NCBI RefSeq assembly: GCF_018362775.1
Contig: NZ_JAGYXY010000007.1
Location: 1-64,000 of the forward strand
DNA: 64,000 nt
Source: Alistipes montrealensis
Lineage (GTDB): Bacteria; Bacteroidota; Bacteroidia; Bacteroidales; Rikenellaceae
Reading direction: 5' to 3'
Made by a program: the position numbers and the translations under genes. This document shows, piece by piece, positions 42,068-50,385 of this stretch. A model generated the notes under the pieces. The model did not search any database and was not told the origin of the DNA. It worked only from the letters and a program-made list of their open reading frames with translations. Numbering within the stretch: position 1 is the first letter of the stretch; each line of letters opens with the position of its first letter.

Positions 42068-44815
42068 TTAGTAATTAATCACGAAGTGGTCTACCGATAG
42101 TTTGCTGTCGAATGCGCCGATGAATTTGTCGCCGTCCTTGCTCGACGACATCACCACGGCGATATGCGTCGGCGTAATGTCGGCGTACTGCGGGTCGTAT
42201 ACCATCGGAAGCGTTATTTTCGACCACTCCTTGTAGGGGTTGTTCGCGCCGTCGATCACCAGTTCGGCGCGTCCCAGGACGGTGATGTCCTCCGACCCTT
42301 CGGAATTTCCGTCGTAGTCGATGGCTCCGTTGCCGCTCCAGCGCAGCAACTCCACCCAGATATGGCCCTTGTCCACGCCGGCGATGTCGTGGATCACATA
42401 TTTATTGTTTTCTTTCGTGGCCTCTTTCATCTGGGGGCCCGGAACATACTTCACCTCCATTGAGAACGAGGTGGGCCGTGCCGTGTAGGGGATGCCGAAC
42501 TTGGTCATCTTACGCGGCTGGGTGATGTAGCTGAGGTTGAAGTTGAACAGACCCGTGTAGAGCGTTCCGGACGCCACGACGTAGCCGTAGAGCATGGTGT
42601 TCTGGTTCGAGGTCGTCATTTCGGCCGCCAGCGTTCCGTCGGCACGTTCGACGGGCATGGTTCCCGTTACGCCGATGTTGAACAGAGTCAGGTTGGCCGT
42701 ACCCCATCCGTAACCGGCGCCGGGCGTCGGGTCGATGGTGTAGGTCCCGCTGTTGATGTTCTTGAACTCGCCCCAGAGTTCGAAATCGCTGTTGTCGATC
42801 TGGACCTCCACGGGTTTGTCGACGTAGACCGTCCAGGTTTTCGTCACCTCCTCGTCCTGCGACGTGACGGTCAGCGGAATCTCGTGGTTGTAGTTGTTGA
42901 TTGCCAGGATGCCGTTTTCCAGTCCGGTGACGGTGGCGCTCTCCGAGGTTTCGATGGAGACGGTCGCATAGAACGGCGGAACTCCTTCGATCTCCATCCG
43001 GATACGGTTGGTCTCCGGTTCGATTTTCACCGCCGTGAGCGAGCCGCCTGTGATTTTGCCGACCAGGAAGCTGGTGATTTCGGCCTTATGGCCCGTTGCC
43101 TGCGACTCGAGGTCGATGGTCCACTGCTGTTCGGTCCCGTCTTCGGCGCGCACCGTGAAGGTCTTGGTCGAGGTCAGCGACTCGAACGTGAGCGGCGTGT
43201 CGTAGTCGGCGATCTGCTGTTCGACGACCGTTGCCCCGGAATTGCTCAGCTTCATGATCTTGTTGGTCAGCGTGAGCGGGAAGGCTTTGGGCCCGGCTGT
43301 GATCTTCAGCGTGATACGATGGTTGTTGTTGTCCGCGACGACCGATGTCGAGTACAACTTCATCCGGTTGTCTTTCGAGGTATACGCATACGAGAAGTTC
43401 GATATGCCGGTGTCCGAAGATGCTGCGGCGTTCTTATCCTTGAGGTAGAGCGTCCAACTGCGGCTTTGCTGGCCGTTGCTGGTCTTGACCGTGATCGTCC
43501 CCGTATTCGTGACGTAGGTGTGGCTCGACGATTTCGAAGTGCTGGTCGATCCTTCGGGAAGTTCCAGCGCGAAGGTGAGTTTCAGGTTGATCTTCTCTTT
43601 CGGGTCGATGGCCGCGCCGTCGATCCTTCCGACCGGGACGGTGATGCGGCTGTTCTCGTGGTCGATCTCCACCTGGTCGGTATCCACGCCGATGACCTCG
43701 TTGCCCGGGGTGCTGGTGTAGGCCGAGATGGTGAGGCCGAGAATGTCGGTGTTCAGCTCCGGAGCGAGGGCGATCGTCCAGCTTTTGGCCAGTCCCGATA
43801 TTTTGTCCACGATCCAGAACTGCTTGGTGTCGGTGTAGGACTCGAAGGTGTAGCTGTTGTCGGCGGGAGCCCCGAAGAGCGCCGAGTTGGCATGGACGGG
43901 CACTTCGACCGTAGCCTTGACGGGGAATTCCATCGCACGGGCCACCGGACGGATCATCAGGTTGATGCGTCCTCCGATTTTCGACACGTTGAATTCCGTG
44001 GTGGCTCCTGTGAGCTGGGCCGTTCCCGCCTGGAACTTGATTTTCGAGGTCTCGGGCATCAGGCGTTCCACCTGGTCCTCGGTCAGCGAAGCCGTGCTCC
44101 CGTTGTCGGTCTGGGCCACGATTTCCGAACGGAAGGTCCAGGTTTTCGTGAGGCCGCTGGCGGCTTCGACCGTGTATTTCATCGTGCTCGTCTTCTCCTC
44201 GAAGGTGAGTGTCTCCGCAGGGATTTCCGCTCCGTCGGCCCAGTCGGCTCCGTCGGATAAGGTAAATTCCGGTACGAACGACAGCGGATAAGCGGCGGAG
44301 CCCAGTGCCTGGAAGACGATCTCGGAGTTAACCTTGTCGATGCGGGCATACGGTGCGGCCAGCATCTCCGATCCCTCTCCGGCCGTGACGCCGACCCGTG
44401 CGATCTCGGCCGACTCGTTCGACTGGGCGTCGACGATCTGCAGTTTCCAGCGCGTAGTGGCGCCGCTGGAAGCTACCGTGTAGAGTTCACGGACGTGGTT
44501 CTGGTTGTCGAAGGTGAATTCGTTCCCCCCCCCGTCGAATCCGAGTATCTGCTTACATCCCGCTTCGGTCTTGATATCCAGCGAGATGGTGATCGGGAAG
44601 AGGTATTTGCCGTAAATAATCGGCAGTTCGATGACTTCGCCCTTGATGACGGGCTGGTCGAAAATTACGCGGTCGGGATCGGCCGTGAGGATGGAGATCT
44701 CCTCCACCCGGGCCGAGTCGCTCAGTTGTGCTACTTTTTCGCACGAGATGAGCCCGGTGCTCGTTACGATTGCTAGGCACAGGATGCGATGCAGACGGGA
44801 GGTCAAAAATGTCAT
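42068..44815 (-). CDS. PCMD-domain surface lipoprotein with Ig-like repeats
   Basis: 915 residues with lipobox GLISC. The first 690 residues are built of about six Ig-like domains, each ending in a similar strand: ATTRWKLQIVDAQ, LTKTWTFRSEIV, LAKSWTIALAP, QSRSWTLYLKDK, TEQQWTIDLES, VTKTWTVYVDKP. The C-terminal 225 residues form a PCMD (putative carbohydrate metabolism) domain: NSDFELWGEFKNINSGTY, GYGWGTANLTLFN, PTHIAVVMSSSKDGDKFIG. It is probably exposed on the cell surface and binds or handles glycans. Codons for a Gly-Gly-Gly stretch (DGGGNE) are a run of nine G on the coding strand, a potential slippage site. The frame is open here. Confidence 0.8.
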   Translation of the reverse strand: MTFLTSRLHRILCLAIVTSTGLISCEKVAQLSDSARVEEISILTADPDRVIFDQPVIKGEVIELPIIYGKYLFPITISLDIKTEAGCKQILGFDGGGNEFTFDNQNHVRELYTVASSGATTRWKLQIVDAQSNESAEIARVGVTAGEGSEMLAAPYARIDKVNSEIVFQALGSAAYPLSFVPEFTLSDGADWADGAEIPAETLTFEEKTSTMKYTVEAASGLTKTWTFRSEIVAQTDNGSTASLTEDQVERLMPETSKIKFQAGTAQLTGATTEFNVSKIGGRINLMIRPVARAMEFPVKATVEVPVHANSALFGAPADNSYTFESYTDTKQFWIVDKISGLAKSWTIALAPELNTDILGLTISAYTSTPGNEVIGVDTDQVEIDHENSRITVPVGRIDGAAIDPKEKINLKLTFALELPEGSTSTSKSSSHTYVTNTGTITVKTSNGQQSRSWTLYLKDKNAAASSDTGISNFSYAYTSKDNRMKLYSTSVVADNNNHRITLKITAGPKAFPLTLTNKIMKLSNSGATVVEQQIADYDTPLTFESLTSTKTFTVRAEDGTEQQWTIDLESQATGHKAEITSFLVGKITGGSLTAVKIEPETNRIRMEIEGVPPFYATVSIETSESATVTGLENGILAINNYNHEIPLTVTSQDEEVTKTWTVYVDKPVEVQIDNSDFELWGEFKNINSGTYTIDPTPGAGYGWGTANLTLFNIGVTGTMPVERADGTLAAEMTTSNQNTMLYGYVVASGTLYTGLFNFNLSYITQPRKMTKFGIPYTARPTSFSMEVKYVPGPQMKEATKENNKYVIHDIAGVDKGHIWVELLRWSGNGAIDYDGNSEGSEDITVLGRAELVIDGANNPYKEWSKITLPMVYDPQYADITPTHIAVVMSSSKDGDKFIGAFDSKLSVDHFVINY
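44525..44533 (+). repeat. Homopolymer C9 (G9 on the coding strand) in the PCMD lipoprotein gene
   Basis: Nine C encode Gly-Gly-Gly followed by Asn, about residue 95 of the lipoprotein. One base gained or lost would shift the frame and truncate the protein early. Confidence 0.8.
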
Positions 44816-45138
44816 ATTTAAAATTTTCTGGGTGAACCCGCCGCGGTTTGTTTGCCGGAATTTTTATAAACCGGATACACCCGGCGGGGTGGTTATACAT
44901 TGGGTAAAAAATCGGTCAAAGGTATCAACTCTTCCCCGAAAAACAGCGTTTCGGTTTCGGTTTTCAATGAACCGGCGGTTTTTCATCACGAACAGGCCGT
45001 TTCTCCCGGATCGACGCGCATCCGGAAATAGCGCATGCCGATTCCGGAGCGTAACGAATGGATACGCCCCGGAAAATCGGATAGGTTTACTGAAAAAATG
45101 GGTTCGGGATTCGGACGGGATCTACGCCGTTCGGTGGG
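44816..45138. other. Spacer between the acyltransferase-3 gene and the PCMD lipoprotein gene
   Basis: About 320 bases. It must hold the promoter of the PCMD operon on the reverse strand, but no exact TAnnTTTG box was found. No reading frame with recognisable content. Confidence 0.4.
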
Positions 45139-46293
45139 TTACTCCACGAATTTTCGCGTCAGGCGCCAGCGCTGCATGAGCCATACCACGAGCCAGCTTA
45201 CGGCGAAGGCCCCGCAGGCGATCAGCGGGATGCGCACCAGTGCGGGAAGACCCGGAATCTGCTGCACGAGGTCGTAACCGGCCTGCACGAAGATGAAGTG
45301 GCAGAGGTAGATGCCGAACGTTGCGCCGGCCAGCCGCGAGAGCCATGCGCGGGGTTTCGCAGCGGCTTTCTGCACGAGGATAAAGACCGGGGCGGTCATC
45401 AGGAAGACGTTGATGCCGGCGAAATACCACACGATTTCGAGGTAGGCGTAGTTGCCCGGGAACTCTTTCTGCATCATTACATAGCCCAGTCCCGTGATCA
45501 GGTAGCCGATGAGGAACGCCGGGATGCAGATACCCAGCGTCTTGCGCCAGCTCCACGCGGGCGGGAATTTCACGAGGTAGAAGGCCAGCACGAGGTAGCC
45601 CGCGAAACCCGAGACGTAGTAGAATGTGCCGAATTCGTTCCAGTCGCAGACGCCGTAAAGGCCCATGTTGCCGTAATTGCCGGCATAGCCCAGCGCCGGA
45701 GCCAGCATCTTCAGGTAGGGCAGCAGCAGCGTCAGGCCCCAGATGCCCAGCACGATCCGCAGATCGCGCTGCGAGGCCCGTTCGAGCCATGCGCTCATGA
45801 TGGGCAGGATGAAATAGAGGCCGAGGAGCATGTAGAGATACCAAAGCGGCGTAGTGTCGTAGGTGAAATTGAAGACGAAGGTCCACATCTTGCGGAGCGT
45901 GGCTTCACCGGTGAACAGCGCGGGGTCGATCGCCGGACTGGCCGAGCCGATGTAGCGCATGTAGAAGAAATAGAGAACGGGCAGCGCCAGCGACCAGAAG
46001 ACCAGCGCCACGAGGATACGGCCGATGCGTCGGCGGTAGAAACTCCCGGCGTCGGTCCGCACGGGCAGCAGCAGCACGCCCGACATCATCACGAAGAGCG
46101 GTACGCAGGCCCGGACGAGGCTGCCGGCCAGAGCTCCTTGCAGGAAGGTCGCGCGGTCGCTGTCGAATACGGCGACGAAGGCGTCGCAACTGTGGGAAAA
46201 GACCACCAAAAAGCAGGCGATCACGCGCAGCAGGTCCACCCAGCCGATGCGTTCGCGGGCCGGGACGTTGAGGTCGGGAAGTCGGTTCTTCAT
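45139..46293 (-). CDS. Acyltransferase-3 family integral membrane protein (OafA-like)
   Basis: 384 residues with about ten membrane segments. The N-terminus has the family pattern WVDLLRVIACFLVVFSHSCD with the conserved His in the first helix, followed by RACVPLFVMMSGVLLLPV. ATFGIYLCHFIFVQAGYDL near the C-terminus is also typical. These inner-membrane enzymes transfer acyl groups, often acetyl, onto exported sugars or lipids such as O-antigen or peptidoglycan. It stands alone on the reverse strand. It could modify the polysaccharide made by the locus at the start of the window, but nothing in the sequence links them directly. Confidence 0.83.
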   Translation of the reverse strand: MKNRLPDLNVPARERIGWVDLLRVIACFLVVFSHSCDAFVAVFDSDRATFLQGALAGSLVRACVPLFVMMSGVLLLPVRTDAGSFYRRRIGRILVALVFWSLALPVLYFFYMRYIGSASPAIDPALFTGEATLRKMWTFVFNFTYDTTPLWYLYMLLGLYFILPIMSAWLERASQRDLRIVLGIWGLTLLLPYLKMLAPALGYAGNYGNMGLYGVCDWNEFGTFYYVSGFAGYLVLAFYLVKFPPAWSWRKTLGICIPAFLIGYLITGLGYVMMQKEFPGNYAYLEIVWYFAGINVFLMTAPVFILVQKAAAKPRAWLSRLAGATFGIYLCHFIFVQAGYDLVQQIPGLPALVRIPLIACGAFAVSWLVVWLMQRWRLTRKFVE

Positions 46294-46316
46294 TGTCGTC
46301 GGGAATGGATTTCCGG

Positions 46317-46324
46317 CGAAGATA
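46317..46324 (-). promoter_or_regulatory. -7-like box of the acyltransferase-3 gene
   Basis: Reverse strand TATCTTCG, one mismatch to TAnnTTTG, ending 23 bases before the ATG. The same variant box precedes the DUF1080 operon at 15312. Confidence 0.35.
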
Positions 46325-46384
46325 ATAAAAAAATCCCGGACTGCTGCGCCTGTTTGCCGCTCTTCGGGGATGCCGGGTATTTAA

Positions 46385-46417
46385 AAAGCGGGAAATCCTC
46401 ACCGGATCTCCCGCTTT
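46385..46417 (-). terminator. Intrinsic terminator of the GntR regulator gene
   Basis: AAAGCGGGA and TCCCGCTTT (46385-46393 and 46409-46417) pair with a 15-base apical part that itself can pair (ATCC/GGAT). On the reverse strand the stem is followed by a short T-run (TTTTTAAA). It lies 17 bases after the regulator stop. Confidence 0.65.
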
Positions 46418-46434
46418 CCATTTGCCGGTCGTGC

Positions 46435-47469
46435 CTAAAAGGTGTTGCGGCGAATCATCTGGAAGTCGCACTTGATCTTGGCGGGTGTCTTGTCGAGGAT
46501 CATCCGGGCCACCAGTACACCCATCTGCCGGAAATCGGTCGAGATGGTCGTCAGGCCGTTGAGGATGATCTCGTTGATCGGCGATTCGTTGTAGGAGATG
46601 ATACTGATGTCGCGGCCCACGCGGTAGTTGAGTTCGCGGGCGCGGCGTACCAGTTCGATCAGCCCGAGGTCGTACTGGCTGTTGAGGATCAGATAGACCT
46701 CCTTCTCGCGGATGATCTCCGGGGTGATCTTCGTGTGGAATTCCACGGCGATGTCGTTGTCGCGGCAGAACTGCTCGACGGCCTTGCTTACCGACGTATA
46801 ATAGAGGCTCGACGGAAGCGTCACGACGTTGAGTTTCGAGTAGGTCTTGAGTTTCTTGAGCCCGTATCCCAGCCCTTCGTAGGCGTCGTTGGCAAAATCT
46901 TGGTAGACAGCGCCGTAGTTGCCCGGGTGGGCTTCCATCCAGTGGTCGACCATAATCAGTTTGCGGTTGGGAATGCGCGCGAGTATCTTCATGACGCGCT
47001 TCTGCGACGCGGCGTCGAGCGGGAAGTGGGGCGTAATGACGTAGTAGTCGAACAGGTCGAGGTTTTCGTCGATGTAGTATTCGAGCAGTTCGACGTTCTG
47101 GTTATGGAGGCGTATGGTGATTTCGGCCGCGTCGCCGATCTCCTCGGCGAACGAGTTGAAAAGGACCTGCTTGTAGTTGCTCAGTTTGTCGAACAGCACG
47201 AGTATGTGGAGTTTGTCCGCCGCGCCCGTGGCCGCCACGTAGAAACCTTTGCCTTGCCTGGCGTCGATATATCCTTTGTTCCGGAGGATGGAATAGGCTT
47301 TCTTTACGGTTTCCTTCGAGATGTCGAGCAGCGCCGACAATTCGTTCATCGAAGGCAGCAAATGCCCCTCGGGATAGTCGCCGTTTCGTACCAGTTGTTC
47401 TACCTGTTCGACGATCTGTTTATAAACCGGAATCTGACTATCCGGGTCGATTTTAATTTTTTCAGGCAT
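46435..47469 (-). CDS. GntR-family transcriptional regulator with sugar-binding-like domain
   Basis: 344 residues. The N-terminal winged helix of the GntR family is clear: QIPVYKQIVEQVEQLVRNGD, LLPSMNELSALLDISKETVK, AYSILRNKGYIDARQGKGFY. The remaining 260 residues look like a LacI/periplasmic-binding-protein-type effector domain (LHILVLFDKLSNYKQVLFNS, RELNYRVGRDISIISYNESP, QMGVLVARMIL). Such regulators in Bacteroidota repress adjacent sugar operons until a sugar or sugar phosphate binds. It is divergent from the GH39-like operon with a 162-base shared promoter region. Confidence 0.87.
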   Translation of the reverse strand: MPEKIKIDPDSQIPVYKQIVEQVEQLVRNGDYPEGHLLPSMNELSALLDISKETVKKAYSILRNKGYIDARQGKGFYVAATGAADKLHILVLFDKLSNYKQVLFNSFAEEIGDAAEITIRLHNQNVELLEYYIDENLDLFDYYVITPHFPLDAASQKRVMKILARIPNRKLIMVDHWMEAHPGNYGAVYQDFANDAYEGLGYGLKKLKTYSKLNVVTLPSSLYYTSVSKAVEQFCRDNDIAVEFHTKITPEIIREKEVYLILNSQYDLGLIELVRRARELNYRVGRDISIISYNESPINEIILNGLTTISTDFRQMGVLVARMILDKTPAKIKCDFQMIRRNTF

Positions 47470-47498
47470 GTCTGTCGCTTAAAAAAATGAAATAAATA

Positions 47499-47528
47499 TT
47501 GGTTTGTTTGTTTTTTTGCTTATATTTG
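47499..47528 (+). promoter_or_regulatory. Promoter of the GH39-like sugar operon
   Basis: TTGG at 47499-47502 and an exact -7 box TATATTTG at 47521-47528, with 19 bases between TTG and the box. It fits the Bacteroidota housekeeping promoter. The transcript would have a leader of roughly 95 bases. Confidence 0.7.
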
Positions 47529-47568
47529 CACCACACTACACAACACCAATCAGAAATAAGCACCACAC
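47528..47568. promoter_or_regulatory. Direct repeats GCACCACAC, candidate operator
   Basis: GCACCACAC occurs at 47528-47536 and 47560-47568, 32 bases apart (about three helical turns), starting at the last base of the -7 box and covering the expected transcription start. Binding by the divergent GntR protein is plausible but not shown. Confidence 0.35.
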
Positions 47569-47594
47569 CCCACACCTTTTATGTTGTGGAATTA

Positions 47595-47602
47595 CAAAGA
47601 TA
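47595..47602 (-). promoter_or_regulatory. Possible -7 box of the GntR gene
   Basis: Reverse strand TATCTTTG, an exact TAnnTTTG match, about 125 bases upstream of the regulator ATG. No -33 element is evident. It would make the two divergent transcripts overlap. Confidence 0.35.
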
Positions 47603-47631
47603 TGAAAAAAAACTGCTAACCGCTTTTTAAA

Positions 47632-49107
47632 ATGAAAAAAACAGTCTTTCTCAGCTTATTGGGCCTTTTGTTTGCATCGTCTGCACCCGCACAACACTGG
47701 TCGCTGACCTGGAAAAAGATGCAGATGGTCTCGCCCCGGCTCGAACAGATCGGATCGGTAACGACCGCTGCTTCGCGTGAACTTGCCAACCCGGCCTGGT
47801 CGGTAGGGTGTGAAACCCTCGACCGGGAGTATGCCGAATTTGCAGCCTACAAACCCTATGTGGGCGAGCTGGGCGTGGGGGCTGCGCGCCTCCAGAGCGG
47901 TTGGGCGCGTTGCGAAAAACAGAAGGGCAAATACGAATTCGCCTGGCTCGACGAAGCCGTCGACGGACTCGTCGAACAGGGCGTGAAGCCGTGGATGTGC
48001 CTTTCCTACGGCAATCCCCTCTACGGAGCCGCCAAGGGCCTCGGCTCGCGGATTTTCACCGACGAGGAGACCATGCGTGCGTGGGAAAAGTATGTTACGG
48101 CCGTCGTCCGCCGCTACAAAGGGCGCGTGGCCGAGTGGGAAGTGTGGAACGAGCCCAACCTGGGCAGTAACGCCAAGCATCCCGACGCTTATGCCGAACT
48201 GCTGGTCCGGACTGCCGAAGCCGTGCGCAAGGTCGACCCCGAAGCGGTGATCATCGGATTCGGGCTTTCGCGCATGCCGATTGACTTCACAAGGCGCGTA
48301 CTGGATATGCTCCGCGAGCGGGGCAAGCTGGGACTGATCGACTACGTCAGTTTCCACCCCTATTATGAAAATCCCGACGACGCTACGCCCGGCATCGAGG
48401 CGCTGGCCGGACTCGTCGCTTCGTACGATCCGCGCATCCGCCTGTTCCAGGGCGAGAGCGGCTGTCCTTCGGTGCTCGAATGGGGCCATGCGCTGCGCTA
48501 CCACGAGTGGAGCGAATACAGCCAGGCCAAATGGGACATGCGCCGCATGGCCAACGACTTTGCGCTGGGCCTCCGTTCGTCGATTTTCACCCTCGTCGAC
48601 CTGCAATATCCCAACATGCAGCAATCGTTCGGACTGCTGCGCACGAATCTCTTGAAAGAGGTGGTTTACAAACGTCCTTCCTACCATGGCGTACAGCACA
48701 TGGTCAACCTGCTGCACCGCGGCATGAAGCCGGCCGGGCGGCTGGAATACCGGGCCAATACGTCGCGGGAGATCGCTGTCGTGGGGATTGCCGGGGCCGA
48801 GGGGAAACTCGTCGGGGCCATGTACTGGTATTCCGACCGGATTCCGGCCGACGAACTGGCGTGGGACGAGGTCGAACTGGCCGTCAGGGGACTCTCGCTC
48901 TCCGATCCGGTGCTCGTCGAGCCGATTACGGGCCGCATCTATGCGCTTTCGCTGCCGCACGGCCACAGTATCGGCGGACAACTGAAACTGACGGGACTCC
49001 CCGTCTGGGACAGCCCGATGCTCGTTATGGAGCGCAGCGCCGTTCCGTTCCGTACTCCGGCTGTCGGGAAACAGGCCGCCGGAACGACCAATGACATGTT
49101 GTATTAA
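47632..49107 (+). CDS. Secreted clan GH-A glycoside hydrolase (GH39-like)
   Basis: 491 residues with a Sec signal peptide (KKTVFLSLLGLLFASSAPAQ). A (beta/alpha)8 barrel carries the clan GH-A acid/base motif WEVWNEPN with E174, and a probable nucleophile E275 in FQGESGCPS. YVSFHPYYENP matches the substrate-binding strand of GH39-type enzymes. A C-terminal beta-domain starts near residue 370. It is probably a retaining xylosidase- or glucosidase-like enzyme in the periplasm; the true substrate is unknown. It is the first gene of a five-gene catabolic operon under the promoter at 47499. Confidence 0.78.
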   Translation: MKKTVFLSLLGLLFASSAPAQHWSLTWKKMQMVSPRLEQIGSVTTAASRELANPAWSVGCETLDREYAEFAAYKPYVGELGVGAARLQSGWARCEKQKGKYEFAWLDEAVDGLVEQGVKPWMCLSYGNPLYGAAKGLGSRIFTDEETMRAWEKYVTAVVRRYKGRVAEWEVWNEPNLGSNAKHPDAYAELLVRTAEAVRKVDPEAVIIGFGLSRMPIDFTRRVLDMLRERGKLGLIDYVSFHPYYENPDDATPGIEALAGLVASYDPRIRLFQGESGCPSVLEWGHALRYHEWSEYSQAKWDMRRMANDFALGLRSSIFTLVDLQYPNMQQSFGLLRTNLLKEVVYKRPSYHGVQHMVNLLHRGMKPAGRLEYRANTSREIAVVGIAGAEGKLVGAMYWYSDRIPADELAWDEVELAVRGLSLSDPVLVEPITGRIYALSLPHGHSIGGQLKLTGLPVWDSPMLVMERSAVPFRTPAVGKQAAGTTNDMLY

Positions 49108-49122
49108 CCTAACCCCTAACCA

Positions 49123-50385
49123 ATGACAACTGCAACCGTCGGGAAGAAGAACCCGAAATATAAGTGGGAGGTGCTGGCCCTGCTGTGGGTCGCCTACCTG
49201 CTGAACCAGGCTGACAGGCAGGTCTTCAACGTGGTGCTTCCGCTCATCCGCGAAGACCTGGGCCTGAGCGACGTAGCCATCGGCTCCATCGCCACGGTTT
49301 TCAACCTTTTCTATGCCCTGCTGGTTCCTATCGGCGGACTGGTCGGCGACCGTTTTAGCCGCAAATGGATCGTTACGGGGAGTATCCTGTTCTGGAGCGT
49401 GGCCACGATGTTCACGGGGCTCTGCAACGGTTTCGTGATGCTCGTGCTGATGCGCAGCGTCGCCACGGGCGGCGGCGAGGCGTTCTTCGGCCCGGCCAAC
49501 TATTCGCTCCTGGCCCAGTACCACGATAAGACGCGGGCTTTCGCCATGTCGGTCCACCAGACGGCCTACTACATCGGCATCATCATCAGCGGTTACGCCG
49601 CGGGATATATCGGACAGTTGTGGGGCTGGCGCAGCGCCTTCTACATCTTCGGCGCCATCGGCGTCGTGCACGGCATCGTCATGGCCGTGCGCCTGAAGGA
49701 CAAAAAGGAGCCGGCCGCCGTCGCAGCCGCGGAGGCCGCCGAGCCCAAACCGCGCATCATGGAGGGGTTCCGCATGGTCTTCACCACGCCGACGGCCCTG
49801 ATCCTCACGGTCTGTTTCGCGGGACTGATCTTCGTGCTGACGGGCTACCTCACGTGGATGCCGACCTACCTCTACGAAAACTTCGGCATGGACCTCGCAG
49901 GCGCCGGATTCCACTCGATGTTCTACACCCACCTGTTCGCCTTTATCGGCGTGCTGCTGGCCGGACGCCTCTCGGACAAACTGGGCAGCCTGCATCCCGC
50001 GTGGCGCATGGCCATGCAGGGCTTCGGCTTGCTGGCCGCCGTGCCGTTCATCGTCCTGATGGGCAATTCCGCCGCGCTGTGGATGATCTATATCGGGTTC
50101 GCCGGCTTCGGGTTCGCCCGCGCATTCTTCGACGCCAACACCTACACGGTACTCTACGACGTTATTCCGCCCCGTTACCACTCTTCGGCTTCGGGCGTGA
50201 TGATCATGACCGGCTTCGCCATCGGAGCGCTGGCTCCCCTGGTGCTGGGTATGGTGAAGCAGGCCGCCGGACTGTCGTTCGGCATCTCGATGCTGGCTGT
50301 CGTGTGGCTCGTGTGCGGCGTGATCATGCTGTTGGGCGCCAAATATTTCTACATGAAGGACTATAACAAAATCAGACATGAATAG
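49123..50385 (+). CDS. MFS sugar/sugar-acid transporter (anion:cation symporter-like)
   Basis: 420 residues with twelve predicted membrane segments in two halves. The first half has NQADRQVFNVVLPLIREDLG and the MFS loop motif GDRFSRKWIVTG. A cytoplasmic loop, KDKKEPAAVAAAEAAEPKP, separates the halves. The sequence resembles hexuronate/sugar-acid permeases of the ACS family. It would import the product released by the GH39-like enzyme. It lies 15 bases after the hydrolase, and its last codons overlap the isomerase gene by 8 bases. Confidence 0.82.
   Translation: MTTATVGKKNPKYKWEVLALLWVAYLLNQADRQVFNVVLPLIREDLGLSDVAIGSIATVFNLFYALLVPIGGLVGDRFSRKWIVTGSILFWSVATMFTGLCNGFVMLVLMRSVATGGGEAFFGPANYSLLAQYHDKTRAFAMSVHQTAYYIGIIISGYAAGYIGQLWGWRSAFYIFGAIGVVHGIVMAVRLKDKKEPAAVAAAEAAEPKPRIMEGFRMVFTTPTALILTVCFAGLIFVLTGYLTWMPTYLYENFGMDLAGAGFHSMFYTHLFAFIGVLLAGRLSDKLGSLHPAWRMAMQGFGLLAAVPFIVLMGNSAALWMIYIGFAGFGFARAFFDANTYTVLYDVIPPRYHSSASGVMIMTGFAIGALAPLVLGMVKQAAGLSFGISMLAVVWLVCGVIMLLGAKYFYMKDYNKIRHE

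Noticed and set aside
45298..47490. 730-residue + strand frame spanning the acyltransferase-3 and GntR genes
   Set aside because: It crosses two real reverse-strand genes and the terminator between them; the composition is that of an antisense frame.
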